NCBI GenBank assembly: GCA_964023205.1
Contig: OZ026851.1
Coordinates: 9,093,637-9,157,636, forward strand
Length of the DNA stretch: 64,000 nucleotides
Direction of reading: 5' to 3'
From: Lutraria lutraria
Taxonomy: Eukaryota; Mollusca; Bivalvia; Venerida; Mactridae
Both the position numbers and the translations under genes were made by a program. The notes under the pieces are model-generated. The model saw only the letters and a list, made by a program, of their open reading frames with translations. It was not told the DNA's origin and did not search any database. This document shows positions 28,101 to 41,200 of this stretch, one piece after another; the first letter of the stretch is position 1, and each line of letters starts with the position of its first letter.

Positions 28101-31100
28101 TCCTCTCAAACACGCGAACAATATGAGGTATCACAAGACCACTTTTGAACGAAATCAATTTTTACGACAAAATTCCTTCCAGGTCCGGCCCTGTTGAAAT
28201 TTCATAAATTTCTCCGAAAGTAAGATTCCTTAAAACTTGTTTATATTTGCATTACTCTCATACATGCGAGCAAAATGAGGTATCACAAGACCACTTGAAC
28301 GAAATCAATTTTTACGACAGAAATCCTTCCAGGTCCGGACCTGTTGAACTTTTGTAATTTTGTCCGAAACAAAATTTCTTAAAAATTGTTTATATTTCCA
28401 AATTTACATTCGTCTCAAACACACGAACAATATGAGGTATCACAAGATGACTTTTGAACGAAGTCATTTTTTTAGACAAAAATCCTTTCAGGTCCGGACC
28501 TGTTGAACTTTTGTAATTTTGTCCGAAAACAAAATTTCTTAAATCTTGTTTATATTTACATATTTGCATTCGTCTGAAATACACGAACAATATGAGGTAT
28601 CACAAGACCACCTTTAGCATTTTAGAAATGGCAGTTTGAGAGAAAAAAATTTAGCGCGGATGCTTTACGGGACCAATTTTTATCTTGCATTTACTCTTTT
28701 ATTGTAGATAGTATAAACATGGGACCATTACATACAAGTAGTGTGGATCTATGGAAATCTGTGATGAGAACAGATTTGGTATAGTATGGTTACTTTTGGT
28801 TTTATTACATTTCTAGAATTGTCAGTTTGGGAGAAAATTTCCTGGCGTCAAGATTTTTTGACAAATCTAGTTTTTTATTTTCTCCTTAAGTGTTGTTGGT
28901 ACATGCATGCAACTTTACTTACAAGTAGTTGGCATCAACAAAAGTTGGTGGCAACGTTGAATTTGCTATGGTCTACTTACTTTTGACTTTATTGAAATTC
29001 TAGAAACCACCATCTTCGTGAAAGTTCTCCGAGAGTTGTGGACAATCTTTGATGTTCAATATCTCTAGTATTATTTGATCGGCAGCATTGAAATTACACA
29101 TGCTAGTAATAGACATCAATGGATATCAGTGGCACAAAAGGCATGACCATGCTACGTTTAGTTTGGATTTTATTAACGTTTTAGAAATGTCAGTTTGAAC
29201 CTGTTGAAATTTCATAAATTTGTCCGAGAACAAAATTTCTTAAAACTTGTTGATATTTGCATTTTTGCATTCCTCTCAAACACGCGAACAATATGAGGTA
29301 TCACAAGACCACTTTTGAACGAAATCATTTTTTTAGACAGAAATTGTTCCAGGGACGGCCCTGTTGAAATTTCATAAATTTGTCCGAGAACAAAATTTCT
29401 TAAACTTGTTCATATATACATTTTTGCATTCCTCTCAAACACGCGAACAATATGAGGTATCACAAGACCACTTTTGAACGAAATCAATTTTTACGACAAA
29501 ATTCCTTCCAGGTCCGGCCCTGTTGAAATTTCATAAATTTCTCCGAAAGTAAAATTCCTTAAAACTTGTTTATATTTGCATTACTCTCATACATGCGAGC
29601 AATATGAGGTATCACAAGACCACTTGAACGAAATCAATTTTTACGACAGAAATCCTTCCAGGTCCGGACCTGTTGAACTTTTGTAATTTTGTCCGAAACA
29701 AAATTTCTTAAAAATTGTTTATATTTCCAAATTTACATTCGTCTCAAACACACGAACAATATGAGGCATCACAAGATGACTTTTGAACGAAATCATTTTT
29801 TTAGACAAAAATCCTTTCAGGTCCGGACCTGTTGAACTTTTGTAATTTTGTCCGAAAACAACATTTCTTAAATCTTGTTTATATTTACATATTTGCATTC
29901 GTCTGAAATACACGAACAATATGAAGTATCACAAGACCACTTTTAGCATTTTAGAAATGGCAGTTTGAGAGAAAAAAATTTAGCGCAGATGCTTTACGAG
30001 ACCAATTTTTATCTTGCATTGACTCTTTTATTGTAGATAGTACAAACATGGGACCATTACATACAAGTAGTGTGGATCAATGGAAATCTGTGATTAGAAC
30101 AGCTTTGGTATAGTATGGTTACTTTTGGTTTTATTACATTTCTAGAATTGACAGTTTGGGAGAAAATTTCCTGGCGTCAAGATTTTTTGACAAATCAAAT
30201 TTGTTATTTTCTCCTTAAGTGTTGTTGGTACATGCATGCAACTTTACTTACAAGTAGTTGGCATCAACAAAAGTTGGTGGCAACGTTGAATTTGCTATGC
30301 TCTGCTTACTTTTGACTTTATTGAAATTCTAGAAATGACCGTCTTCGTGAAAGTTCTCCGAGAGTTGCGGACAATCTTTGATGTTCAATATCTCTAGTAT
30401 TATTTGATCGGCAGCATTGAGATTACACATGCTAGTAATAGACATCAATGGAAATCAGTGGCACAAAAGGCATGACCATGCTACGTTTACTTTGGATTTT
30501 ATCAACGTTTTAGAAATGTCAGTTTGAGAGAAAATCTTCTTGCGTTGAACCTTTACGACCAATTTTTATCTTGCATTTAGTCTTTAATTGTAGATAGTAC
30601 AAACATGGGACCATTACATACAAGTAGTGTGGATCAATGGAAATCTGTGATGAGAACAGATTTGGTATAGTATGGTTACTTTTGGTTTTATTACATTTCT
30701 AGAATTGACAGTTTGGGAGAAAATTTCCTGGCGTCAAGATTTTTTGACAAATCTAATTTGTTTTTTTCTCCTTAAGTGTTCTTGGTACATGCATGCAACT
30801 TTACTTACAAGTAGTTGGCATCAACAAAAGTTGGTGGCAACGTTGAATTTGCTATGCTCTGCTTACTTTTGACTTTATTGAAATTCTAGAAATGACCATC
30901 TTCGTGAAAGTTCTCCGAGAGTTGCGGACAATCTTTTGATGTTCAATATCTCTAGTATTATTTGATCGGCTGCATTGAGATTACACATGCTAGTAATAGA
31001 CATCAATGGAAATCAGTGGCACAAAAGGCATGACCATGCTACGTTTACTTTGGATTTTATTAACGTTTTAGAAATGTCAGTTTGAGAGAAAATCTTCTTG

Positions 31101-31641
31101 CGTTGAAGCTTTACGACCAATTTTTTTCTTGCATTTAGTCTTTAATTGTAGATAGTACAAACATGGGACCATTACATACAAGTAGTGTGGATCAATGGAA
31201 ATCTGTGATGAGAACAGATTTGGTATAGTATGGTTACTTTGGTTTTATTACATTTCTAGAATTGACTGTTTTGGAGAAAACTTTTTGGCGTCAAGATTTT
31301 TTGACAAATCTAATTTTTTATTTTCTCCTTAAGTGTTGTTTGTACATGCATGCAACTTTACTTACAAGTAGTTGGCATCAACAAAAGTTGGTGGCAACGT
31401 TGAATTTGCTATGGTCTGCTTACTTTTGACTTTATTGAAATTCTAGAAATGACCATCTTCGTGAAAGTTCTCCGAGAGTTGCGGACAATCTTTGATGTTC
31501 AATATCTCTAGTATTATTTGATCGGCAGCATTGAGATTACACATGCTAGTAATAGACATCAATGGAAATCAGTGGCACAAAAGGCATGACCATGCTACGT
31601 TTACTTTGGATTTTATCAACGTTTTAGAAATGTCAGTTTGA

Positions 31642-32078
31642 ACCTGTTGAAATTTCATAAATTTGTCCGAGAACAAAATTTCTTAAAACTTGTTGATATT
31701 TGCATTTTTGCATTCCTCTCAAACACGCGAACAATATGAGGTATCACAAGACCACTTTTGAACGAAATCAATTTTTACGACAAAATTCCTTCCAGGTCCG
31801 GACCTGTTGAACTTTTGTAATTTTGTCCGAAACAAAATTTCTTAAAAATTGTTTATATTTCCAAATTTACATTCGTCTCAAACACACGAACAATATGAGG
31901 TATCACAAGATGACTTTTGAACGAAGTCATTTTTTTAGACAAAAATCCTTTCAGGTCCGGACCTGTTGAACTTTTGTAATTTTGTCCGAAAACAAAATTT
32001 CTTAAATCTTGTTTATATTTACATATTTGCATTCGTCTGAAATACACGAACAATATGAGGTATCACAAGACCACTTTT
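31642..32078 (+). repeat. B block, three-monomer variant with terminal monomer (437 bp)
   Basis: The first monomer joins directly to the fourth and fifth types: CCTTCCAGGTCCGGACCTG replaces the usual GGCCCTG junction, so the monomer with TTTCTCCGAAAG is missing. The duplicate copy is 50811-51247. Confidence 0.85.
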
Positions 32079-33221
32079 AGCATTTTAGAAATGGCAGTTT
32101 GAGAGAAAAAAATTTAGCGCGGATGCTTTACGGGACCAATTTTTATCTTGCATTTACTCTTTTATTGTAGATAGTATAAACATGGGACCATTACATACAA
32201 GTAGTGTGGATCTATGGAAATCTGTGATTAGAACAGCTTTGGTATAGTATGGTTACTTTTGGTTTTATTACATTTCTAGAATTGACAATTTGGGAGAAAA
32301 TTTCCTGGCGTCACGATTTTTTGACAAATCTAATTTGTTATTTTCTCCTTAAGTGTTGTTGGTACATGCATGCAACTTTACTTACAAGTACTTGGCATCA
32401 ACAAAAGTTGGTGGCAACGTTGAATTTGCTATGCTCTGCTTACTTTTGACTTTATTGAAATTCTAGAAATGACCATCTTCGTGAAAGTTCTCCGAGAGTT
32501 GCGGACAATCTTTGATGTTCAATATCTCTAGTATTATTTGATCGGCAGCATTGAGATTACACATGCCAGTAATAGACATCAATGGAAATCAGTGGCACAA
32601 AAGGCATGACCATGCTACGTTTACTTTGGATTTTATTAACGTTTTAGAAATGTCAGTTTGAGAGAAAATCTTCTTGCGTTGAAGCTTTACGACCAATTTT
32701 TTTTTTCTTGCATTTAGTCTTTAATTGTAGATAGTACAAACATGGGACCATTACATACAAGTAGTGTGGATCAATGGAAATCTGTGATGAGAACAGATTT
32801 GGTATAGTATGGTTACTTTAGGTTTTATTACATTTCTAGAATTGACAGTTTTGGAGAAAACTTTTTGGCGTCAAGATTTTTTGACAAATCTAATTTTTTA
32901 TTTTCTCCTTAAGTGTTGTTGGTACATGCATGCAACTTTACTTACAAGTAGTTGGCATCAACAAAAGTTGGTGGCAACGTTGAATTTGCTATGGTCTGCT
33001 TACTTTTGACTTTATTGAAATTCTAGAAATGACCATCTTCGTGAAAGTTCTCCGAGAGTTGCGGACAATCTTTGATGTTCAATATCTCTAGTATTATTTG
33101 ATCGGCAGCTTTGAGATTACACATGCTAGTAATAGACATCAATGGAAATCAGTGGCACAAAAGGCATGACCATGCTACGTTTACTTTGGATTTTATCAAC
33201 GTTTTAGAAATGTCAGTTTGA

Positions 33222-33648
33222 ACCTGTTGAAATTTCATAAATTTGTCCGAGAACAAAATTTCTTAAAACTTGTTGATATTTGCATTTTTGCATTCCTCTC
33301 AAACACGCGAACAATATGAGGTATCACAAGACCACTTTTGAACGAAATCAATTTTTACGACAAAATTCCTTCCAGGTCCGGCCCTGTTGAAATTTCATAA
33401 ATTTCTCCGAAAGTAAAATTCCTTAAAACTTGTTTATATTTGCATTACTCTCATACATGCGAGCAAAATGAGGTATCACAAGACCACTTGAACGAAATCA
33501 ATTTTTACGACAGAAATCCTTCCAGGTCCGGACCTGTTGAACTTTTGTAATTTTGTCCGAAACAAAATTTCTTAAAAATTGTTTATATTTCCAAATTTAC
33601 ATTCGTCTCAAACACACGAACAATATGAGGTATCACAAGACCAGTTTT
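33222..33648 (+). repeat. B block, three-monomer variant lacking the terminal monomer (427 bp)
   Basis: Monomers of types one, three and four are present, and family A resumes directly after the fourth, so the usual fifth monomer is absent. The block ends CCAGTTTT instead of CCACTTTT. The A sequence to its right holds an apparent 10-bp micro-inversion (33674-33683). The duplicate copy is 52391-52817. Confidence 0.85.
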
Positions 33649-36600
33649 AGCATTTTAGAAATGGCAGTTTGAGAAATTTTTTTAGCGCGGATGCTTTACG
33701 GGACCAATTTTTATCTTGCATTTACTCTTTTATTGTAGATAGTATAAACATGGGACCATTACATACAAGTAGTGTGGATCTATGGAAATCTGTGATTAGA
33801 ACAGCTTTGGTATAGTATGGTTACTTTTGGTTTTATTACATTTCTAGAATTGACAATTTGGGAGAAAATTTCCTGGCGTCACGATTTTTTGACAAATCTA
33901 ATTTTTTATTTTCTCCTTAAGTGTTGTTTGTACATGCATGCAACTTTACTTACAAGTAGTTGGCATCAACAAAAGTTGGTGGCAACGTTGAATTTGCTAT
34001 GGTCTGCTTACTTTTGACTTTATTGAAATTCTAGAAATGACCATCTTCGTGAAAGTTCTCCGAGAGTTGCGGACAATCTTTGATGTTCAATATCTCTAGT
34101 ATTATTTGATCGGCAGCATTGAGATTACACATGCTAGTAATAGACATCAATGGAAATCAGTGGCACAAAAGGCATGACCATGCTACGTTTACTTTGGATT
34201 TTATCAACGTTTTAGAAATGTCAGTTTGAGAGAAAATCTTCTTGCGTTGAACCTTTACGACCAATTTTTATCTTGCATTTAGTCTTTAATTGTAGATAGT
34301 ACAAACATGGGACCATTACATACAAGTAGTGTGGATCAATGGAAATCTGTGATGAGAACAGATTTGGTATAGTATGGTTACTTTTGGTTTTATTACATTT
34401 CTAGAATTGACAGTTTGGGAGAAAATTTCCTGGCGTCAAGATTTTTTGACAAATCTAATTTGTTTTTTTCTCCTTAAGTGTTCTTGGTACATGCATGCAA
34501 CTTTACTTACAAGTAGTTGGCATCAACAAAAGTTGGTGGCAACGTTGAATTTGCTATGCTCTGCTTACTTTTGACTTTATTGAAATTCTAGAAATGACCA
34601 TCTTCGTGAAAGTTCTCCGAGAGTTGCGGACAATCTTTGATGTTCAATATCTCTAGTATTATTTGATCGGCTGCATTGAGATTACACATGCTAGTAATAG
34701 ACATCAATGGAAATCAGTGGCACAAAAGGCATGACCATGCTACGTTTACTTTGGATTTTATTAACGTTTTAGAAATGTCAGTTTGAGAGAAAATCTTCTT
34801 GCGTTGAAGCTTTACGACCAATTTTTTTCTTGCATTTAGTCTTTAATTGTAGATAGTACAAACATGGGACCATTACATACAAGTAGTGTGGATCAATGGA
34901 AATCTGTGATGAGAACAGATTTGGTATAGTATGGTTACTTTGGTTTTATTACATTTCTAGAATTGACAGTTTTGGAGAAAACTTTTTGGCGTCAAGATTT
35001 TTTGACAAATCTAATTTTTTATTTTCTCCTTAAGTGTTGTTTGTACATGCATGCAACTTTACTTACAAGTAGTTGGCATCAACAAAAGTTGGTGGCAACG
35101 TTGAATTTGCTATGGTCTGCTTACTTTTGACTTTATTGAAATTCTAGAAATGACCATCTTCGTGAAAGTTCTCCGAGAGTTGCGGACAATCTTTGATGTT
35201 CAATATCTCTAGTATTATTTGATCGGCAGCATTGAGATTACACATGCTAGTAATAGACATCAATGGAAATCAGTGGCACAAAAGGCATGACCATGCTACG
35301 TTTACTTTGGATTTTATTAACGTTTTAGAAATGTCAGTTTGAACCTGTTGAAATTTCATAAATTTGTCCGAGAACAAAATTTCTTAAAACTTGTTGATAT
35401 TTGCATTTTTGCATTCCTCTCAAACACGCGAACAATATGAGGTATCACAAGACCACTTTTGAACGAAATCAATTTTTACGACAAAATTCCTTCCAGGTCC
35501 GGCCCTGTTGAAATTTCATAAATTTCTCCGAAAGTAAGATTCCTTAAAACTTGTTTATATTTGCATTACTCTCATACATGCGAGCAAAATGAGGTATCAC
35601 AAGACCACTTGAACGAAATCAATTTTTACGACAGAAATCCTTCCAGGTCCGGACCTGTTGAACTTTTGTAATTTTGTCCGAAACAAAATTTCTTAAAAAT
35701 TGTTTATATTTCCAAATTTACATTCGTCTCAAACACACGAACAATATGAGGTATCACAAGATGACTTTTGAACGAAGTCATTTTTTTAGACAAAAATCCT
35801 TTCAGGTCCGGACCTGTTGAACTTTTGTAATTTTGTCCGAAAACAAAATTTCTTAAATCTTGTTTATATTTACATATTTGCATTCGTCTGAAATACACGA
35901 ACAATATGAGGTATCACAAGACCACTTTTAGCATTTTAGAAATGGCAGTTTGAGAGAAAAAAATTTAGCGCGGATGCTTTACGGGACCAATTTTTATCTT
36001 GCATTTACTCTTTTATTGTAGATAGTATAAACATGGGACCATTACATACAAGTAGTGTGGATCTATGGAAATCTGTGATGAGAACAGATTTGGTATAGTA
36101 CGGTTACTTTTGGTTTTATTACATTTCTAGAATTGACAGTTTGGGAGAAAATTTCCTGGCGTCAAGATTTTTTGACAAATCTAGTTTTTTATTTTCTCCT
36201 TAAGTCTTGTTGGTACATGCATGCAACTTTACTTACAAGTAGTTGGCATCAACAAAAGTTGGTGGCAACGTTGAATTTGCTATGGTCTGCTTACTTTTGA
36301 CTTTATTGAAATTCTAGAAATGACCATCTTCGTGAAAGTTCTCCGAGAGTTGCGGACAATCTTTGATGTTCAATGTCTCTAGTATTATTTGATCGGCAGC
36401 ATTGAGATTACACATGCTAGTAATAGACATCAATGGAAATCAGTGGCACAAAAGGCATGACCATGCTACGTTTACTTTGGATTTTATCAACGTTTTAGAA
36501 ATGTCAGTTTGAACCTGTTGAAATTTCATAAATTTGTCCGAGAACAAAATTTCTTAAAACTTGTTGATATTTGCATTTTTGCATTCCTCTCAAACACGCG

Positions 36601-37682
36601 AACAATATGAGGTATCACAAGACCACTTTTGAACGAAATCAATTTTTACGACAAAATTCCTTCCAGGTCCGGCCCTGTTGAAATTTCATAAATTTCTCCG
36701 AAAGTAAGATTCCTTAAAACTTGTTTATATTTGCATTACTCTCATACATGCGAGCAAAATGAGGTATCACAAGACCACTTGAACGAAATCAATTTTTACG
36801 ACAGAAATCCTTCCAGGTCCGGACCTGTTGAACTTTTGTAATTTTGTCCGAAACAAAATTTCTTAAAAATTGTTTATATTTCCAAATTTACATTCGTCTC
36901 AAACACACGAACAATATGAGGTATCACAAGATGACTTTTGAACGAAGTCATTTTTTTAGACAAAAATCCTTTCAGGTCCGGACCTGTTGAACTTTTGTAA
37001 TTTTGTCCGAAAACAAAATTTCTTAAATCTTGTTTATATTTACATATTTGCATTCGTCTGAAATACACGAACAATATGAGGTATCACAAGACCACTTTTA
37101 GCATTTTAGAAATGGCAGTTTGAGAGAAAAAAATTTAGCGCGGATGCTTTACGGGACCAATTTTTATCTTGCATTTACTCTTTTATTGTAGATAGTATAA
37201 ACATGGGACCATTACATACAAGTAGTGTGGATCAATGGAAATCTGTGATGAGAACAGATTTGGTATAGTATGGTTACTTTTGGTTTTATTACATTTCTAG
37301 AATTGACAGTTTGGGAGAAAATTTCCTGGCGTCAGGTTTTTTTGACAAATCTAGTTTTTTATTTTCTCCTTAAGTCTTGTTGGTACATGCATGCAACTTT
37401 ACTTACAAGTAGTTGGCATCAACAAAAGTTGGTGGCAACGTTGAATTTGCTATGGTCTACTTACTTTTGACTTTATTGAAATTCTAGAAACCACCATCTT
37501 CGTGAAAGTTCTCCGAGAGTTGTGGACAATCTTTGATGTTCAATATCTCTAGTATTATTTGATCGGCAGCATTGAAATTACACATGCTAGTAATAGACAT
37601 CAATGGATATCAGTGGCACAAAAGGCATGACCATGCTACGTTTAGTTTGGATTTTATTAACGTTTTAGAAATGTCAGTTTGA

Positions 37683-38276
37683 ACCTGTTGAAATTTCATA
37701 AATTTGTCCGAGAACAAAATTTCTTAAAACTTGTTGATATTTGCATTTTTGCATTCCTCTCAAACACGCGAACAATATGAGGTATCACAAGACCACTTTT
37801 GAACGAAATCATTTTTTTAGACAGAAATTGTTCCAGGGACGGCCCTGTTGAAATTTCATAAATTTGTCCGAGAACAAAATTTCTTAAACTTGTTCATATA
37901 TACATTTTTGCATTCCTCTCAAACACGCGAACAATATGAGGTATCACAAGACCACTTGAACGAAATCAATTTTTACGACAGAAATCCTTCCAGGTCCGGA
38001 CCTGTTGAACTTTTGTAATTTTGTCCGAAACAAAATTTCTTAAAAATTGTTTATATTTCCAAATTTACATTCGTCTCAAACACACGAACAATATGAGGCA
38101 TCACAAGATGACTTTTGAACGAAATCATTTTTTTAGACAAAAATCCTTTCAGGTCCGGACCTGTTGAACTTTTGTAATTTTGTCCGAAAACAACATTTCT
38201 TAAATCTTGTTTATATTTACATATTTGCATTCGTCTGAAATACACGAACAATATGAAGTATCACAAGACCACTTTT
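37683..38276 (+). repeat. B block, four-monomer crossover variant, duplicate copy
   Basis: Copy of 18514-19107 within the second 19169-bp duplicate. It differs at 38003 (T, where the first copy has A at 18834), in the conserved CCTGTTG start of a monomer. Confidence 0.85.
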
Positions 38277-41200
38277 AGCATTTTAGAAATGGCAGTTTGA
38301 GAGAAAAAAATTTAGCGCAGATGCTTTACGAGACCAATTTTTATCTTGCATTGACTCTTTTATTGTAGATAGTACAAACATGGGACCATTACATACAAGT
38401 AGTGTGGATCAATGGAAATCTGTGATTAGAACAGCTTTGGTATAGTATGGTTACTTTTGGTTTTATTACATTTCTAGAATTGACAGTTTGGGAGAAAATT
38501 TCCTGGCGTCAAGATTTTTTGACAAATCAAATTTGTTATTTTCTCCTTAAGTGTTGTTGGTACATGCATGCAACTTTACTTACAAGTAGTTGGCATCAAC
38601 AAAAGTTGGTGGCAACGTTGAATTTGCTATGCTCTGCTTACTTTTGACTTTATTGAAATTCTAGAAATGACCGTCTTCGTGAAAGTTCTCCGAGAGTTGC
38701 GGACAATCTTTGATGTTCAATATCTCTAGTATTATTTGATCGGCAGCATTGAGATTACACATGCTAGTAATAGACATCAATGGAAATCAGTGGCACAAAA
38801 GGCATGACCATGCTACGTTTACTTTGGATTTTATCAACGTTTTAGAAATGTCAGTTTGAACCTGTTGAAATTTCATAAATTTGTCCGAGAACAAAATTTC
38901 TTAAAACTTGTTGATATTTGCATTTTTGCATTCCTCTCAAACACGCGAACAATATGAGGTATCACAAGACCACTTTTGAACGAAATCAATTTTTACGACA
39001 AAATTCCTTCCAGGTCCGGCCCTGTTGAAATTTCATAAATTTCTCCGAAAGTAAGATTCCTTAAAACTTGTTTATATTTGCATTACTCTCATACATGCGA
39101 GCAAAATGAGGTATCACAAGACCACTTGAACGAAATCAATTTTTACGACAGAAATCCTTCCAGGTCCGGACCTGTTGAACTTTTGTAATTTTGTCCGAAA
39201 CAAAATTTCTTAAAAATTGTTTATATTTCCAAATTTACATTCGTCTCAAACACACGAACAATATGAGGCATCACAAGATGACTTTTGAACGAAATCATTT
39301 TTTTAGACAAAAATCCTTTCAGGTCCGGACCTGTTGAACTTTTGTAATTTGGTCCGAAAACAACATTTCTTAAATCTTGTTTATATTTACATATTTGCAT
39401 TCGTCTGAAATACACGAACAATATGAAGTATCACAAGACCACTTTTAGCATTTTAGAAATGGCAGTTTGAGAGAAAAAAATTTAGCGCAGATGCTTTACG
39501 AGACCAATTTTTATCTTGCATTGACTCTTTTATTGTAGATAGTACAAACATGGGACCATTACATACAAGTAGTGTGGATCAATGGAAATCTGTGATTAGA
39601 ACAGCTTTGGTATAGTATGGTTACTTTTGGTTTTATTACATTTCTAGAATTGACAGTTTGGGAGAAAATTTCCTGGCGTCAAGATTTTTTGACAAATCAA
39701 ATTTGTTATTTTCTCCTTAAGTGTTGTTGGTACATGCATGCAACTTTACTTACAAGTAGTTGGCATCAACAAAAGTTGGTGGCAACGTTGAATTTGCTAT
39801 GCTCTGCTTACTTTTGACTTTATTGAAATTCTAGAAATGACCGTCTTCGTGAAAGTTCTCCGAGAGTTGCGGACAATCTTTGATGTTCAATATCTCTAGT
39901 ATTATTTGATCGGCAGCATTGAGATTACACATGCTAGTAATAGACATCAATGGAAATCAGTGGCACAAAAGGCATGACCATGCTACGTTTACTTTGGATT
40001 TTATCAACGTTTTAGAAATGTCAGTTTGAGAGAAAATCTTCTTGCGTTGAACCTTTACGACCAATTTTTATCTTGCATTTAGTCTTTAATTGTAGATAGT
40101 ACAAACATGGGACCATTACATACAAGTAGTGTGGATCAATGGAAATCTGTGATGAGAACAGATTTGGTATAGTATGGTTACTTTTGGTTTTATTACATTT
40201 CTAGAATTGACAGTTTGGGAGAAAATTTCCTGGCGTCAAGATTTTTTGACAAATCTAATTTGTTTTTTTCTCCTTAAGTGTTCTTGGTACATGCATGCAA
40301 CTTTACTTACAAGTAGTTGGCATCAACAAAAGTTGGTGGCAACGTTGAATTTGCTATGCTCTGCTTACTTTTGACTTTATTGAAATTCTAGAAATGACCA
40401 TCTTCGTGAAAGTTCTCCGAGAGTTGCGGACAATCTTTGATGTTCAATATCTCTAGTATTATTTGATCGGCTGCATTGAGATTACACATGCTAGTAATAG
40501 ACATCAATGGAAATCAGTGGCACAAAAGGCATGACCATGCTACGTTTACTTTGGATTTTATTAACGTTTTAGAAATGTCAGTTTGAGAGAAAATCTTCTT
40601 GCGTTGAAGCTTTACGACCAATTTTTTTCTTGCATTTAGTCTTTAATTGTAGATAGTACAAACATGGGACCATTACATACAAGTAGTGTGGATCAATGGA
40701 AATCTGTGATGAGAACAGATTTGGTATAGTATGGTTACTTTGGTTTTATTACATTTCTAGAATTGACAGTTTTGGAGAAAACTTTTTGGCGTCAAGATTT
40801 TTTGACAAATCTAATTTTTTATTTTCTCCTTAAGTGTTGTTTGTACATGCATGCAACTTTACTTACAAGTAGTTGGCATCAACAAAAGTTGGTGGCAACG
40901 TTGAATTTGCTATGGTCTGCTTACTTTTGACTTTATTGAAATTCTAGAAATGACCATCTTCGTGAAAGTTCTCCGAGAGTTGCGGACAATCTTTGATGTT
41001 CAATGTCTCTAGTATTATTTGATCGGCAGCATTGAGATTACACATGCTAGTAAAAGACATCAATGGAAATCAGTGGCACAAAAGGCATGACCATGCTACG
41101 TTTACTTTGGATTTTATCAACGTTTTAGAAATGTCAGTTTGAACCTGTTGAAATTTCATAAATTTGTCCGAGAACAAAATTTCTTAAAACTTGTTGATAT

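Larger units (their letters stand above)
14875..34043 (+). repeat. 19169-bp tandem duplication, first copy
   Basis: This interval repeats directly at 34044-53212. Shared private variants include GTAAAAGACATC (near 21882 and 41051), TTTGGTCCGAAAAC (near 20179 and 39348), TTCTCCCGAGAG (near 25413 and 44582), CAAAGACACGAAC (near 26690 and 45859), CCACCTTTAGC (near 28609 and 47778) and an eight-to-nine-base T run near 32697 and 51866. The first difference outside the left edge is at 14874 (G) against 34043 (A). Confidence 0.93.
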
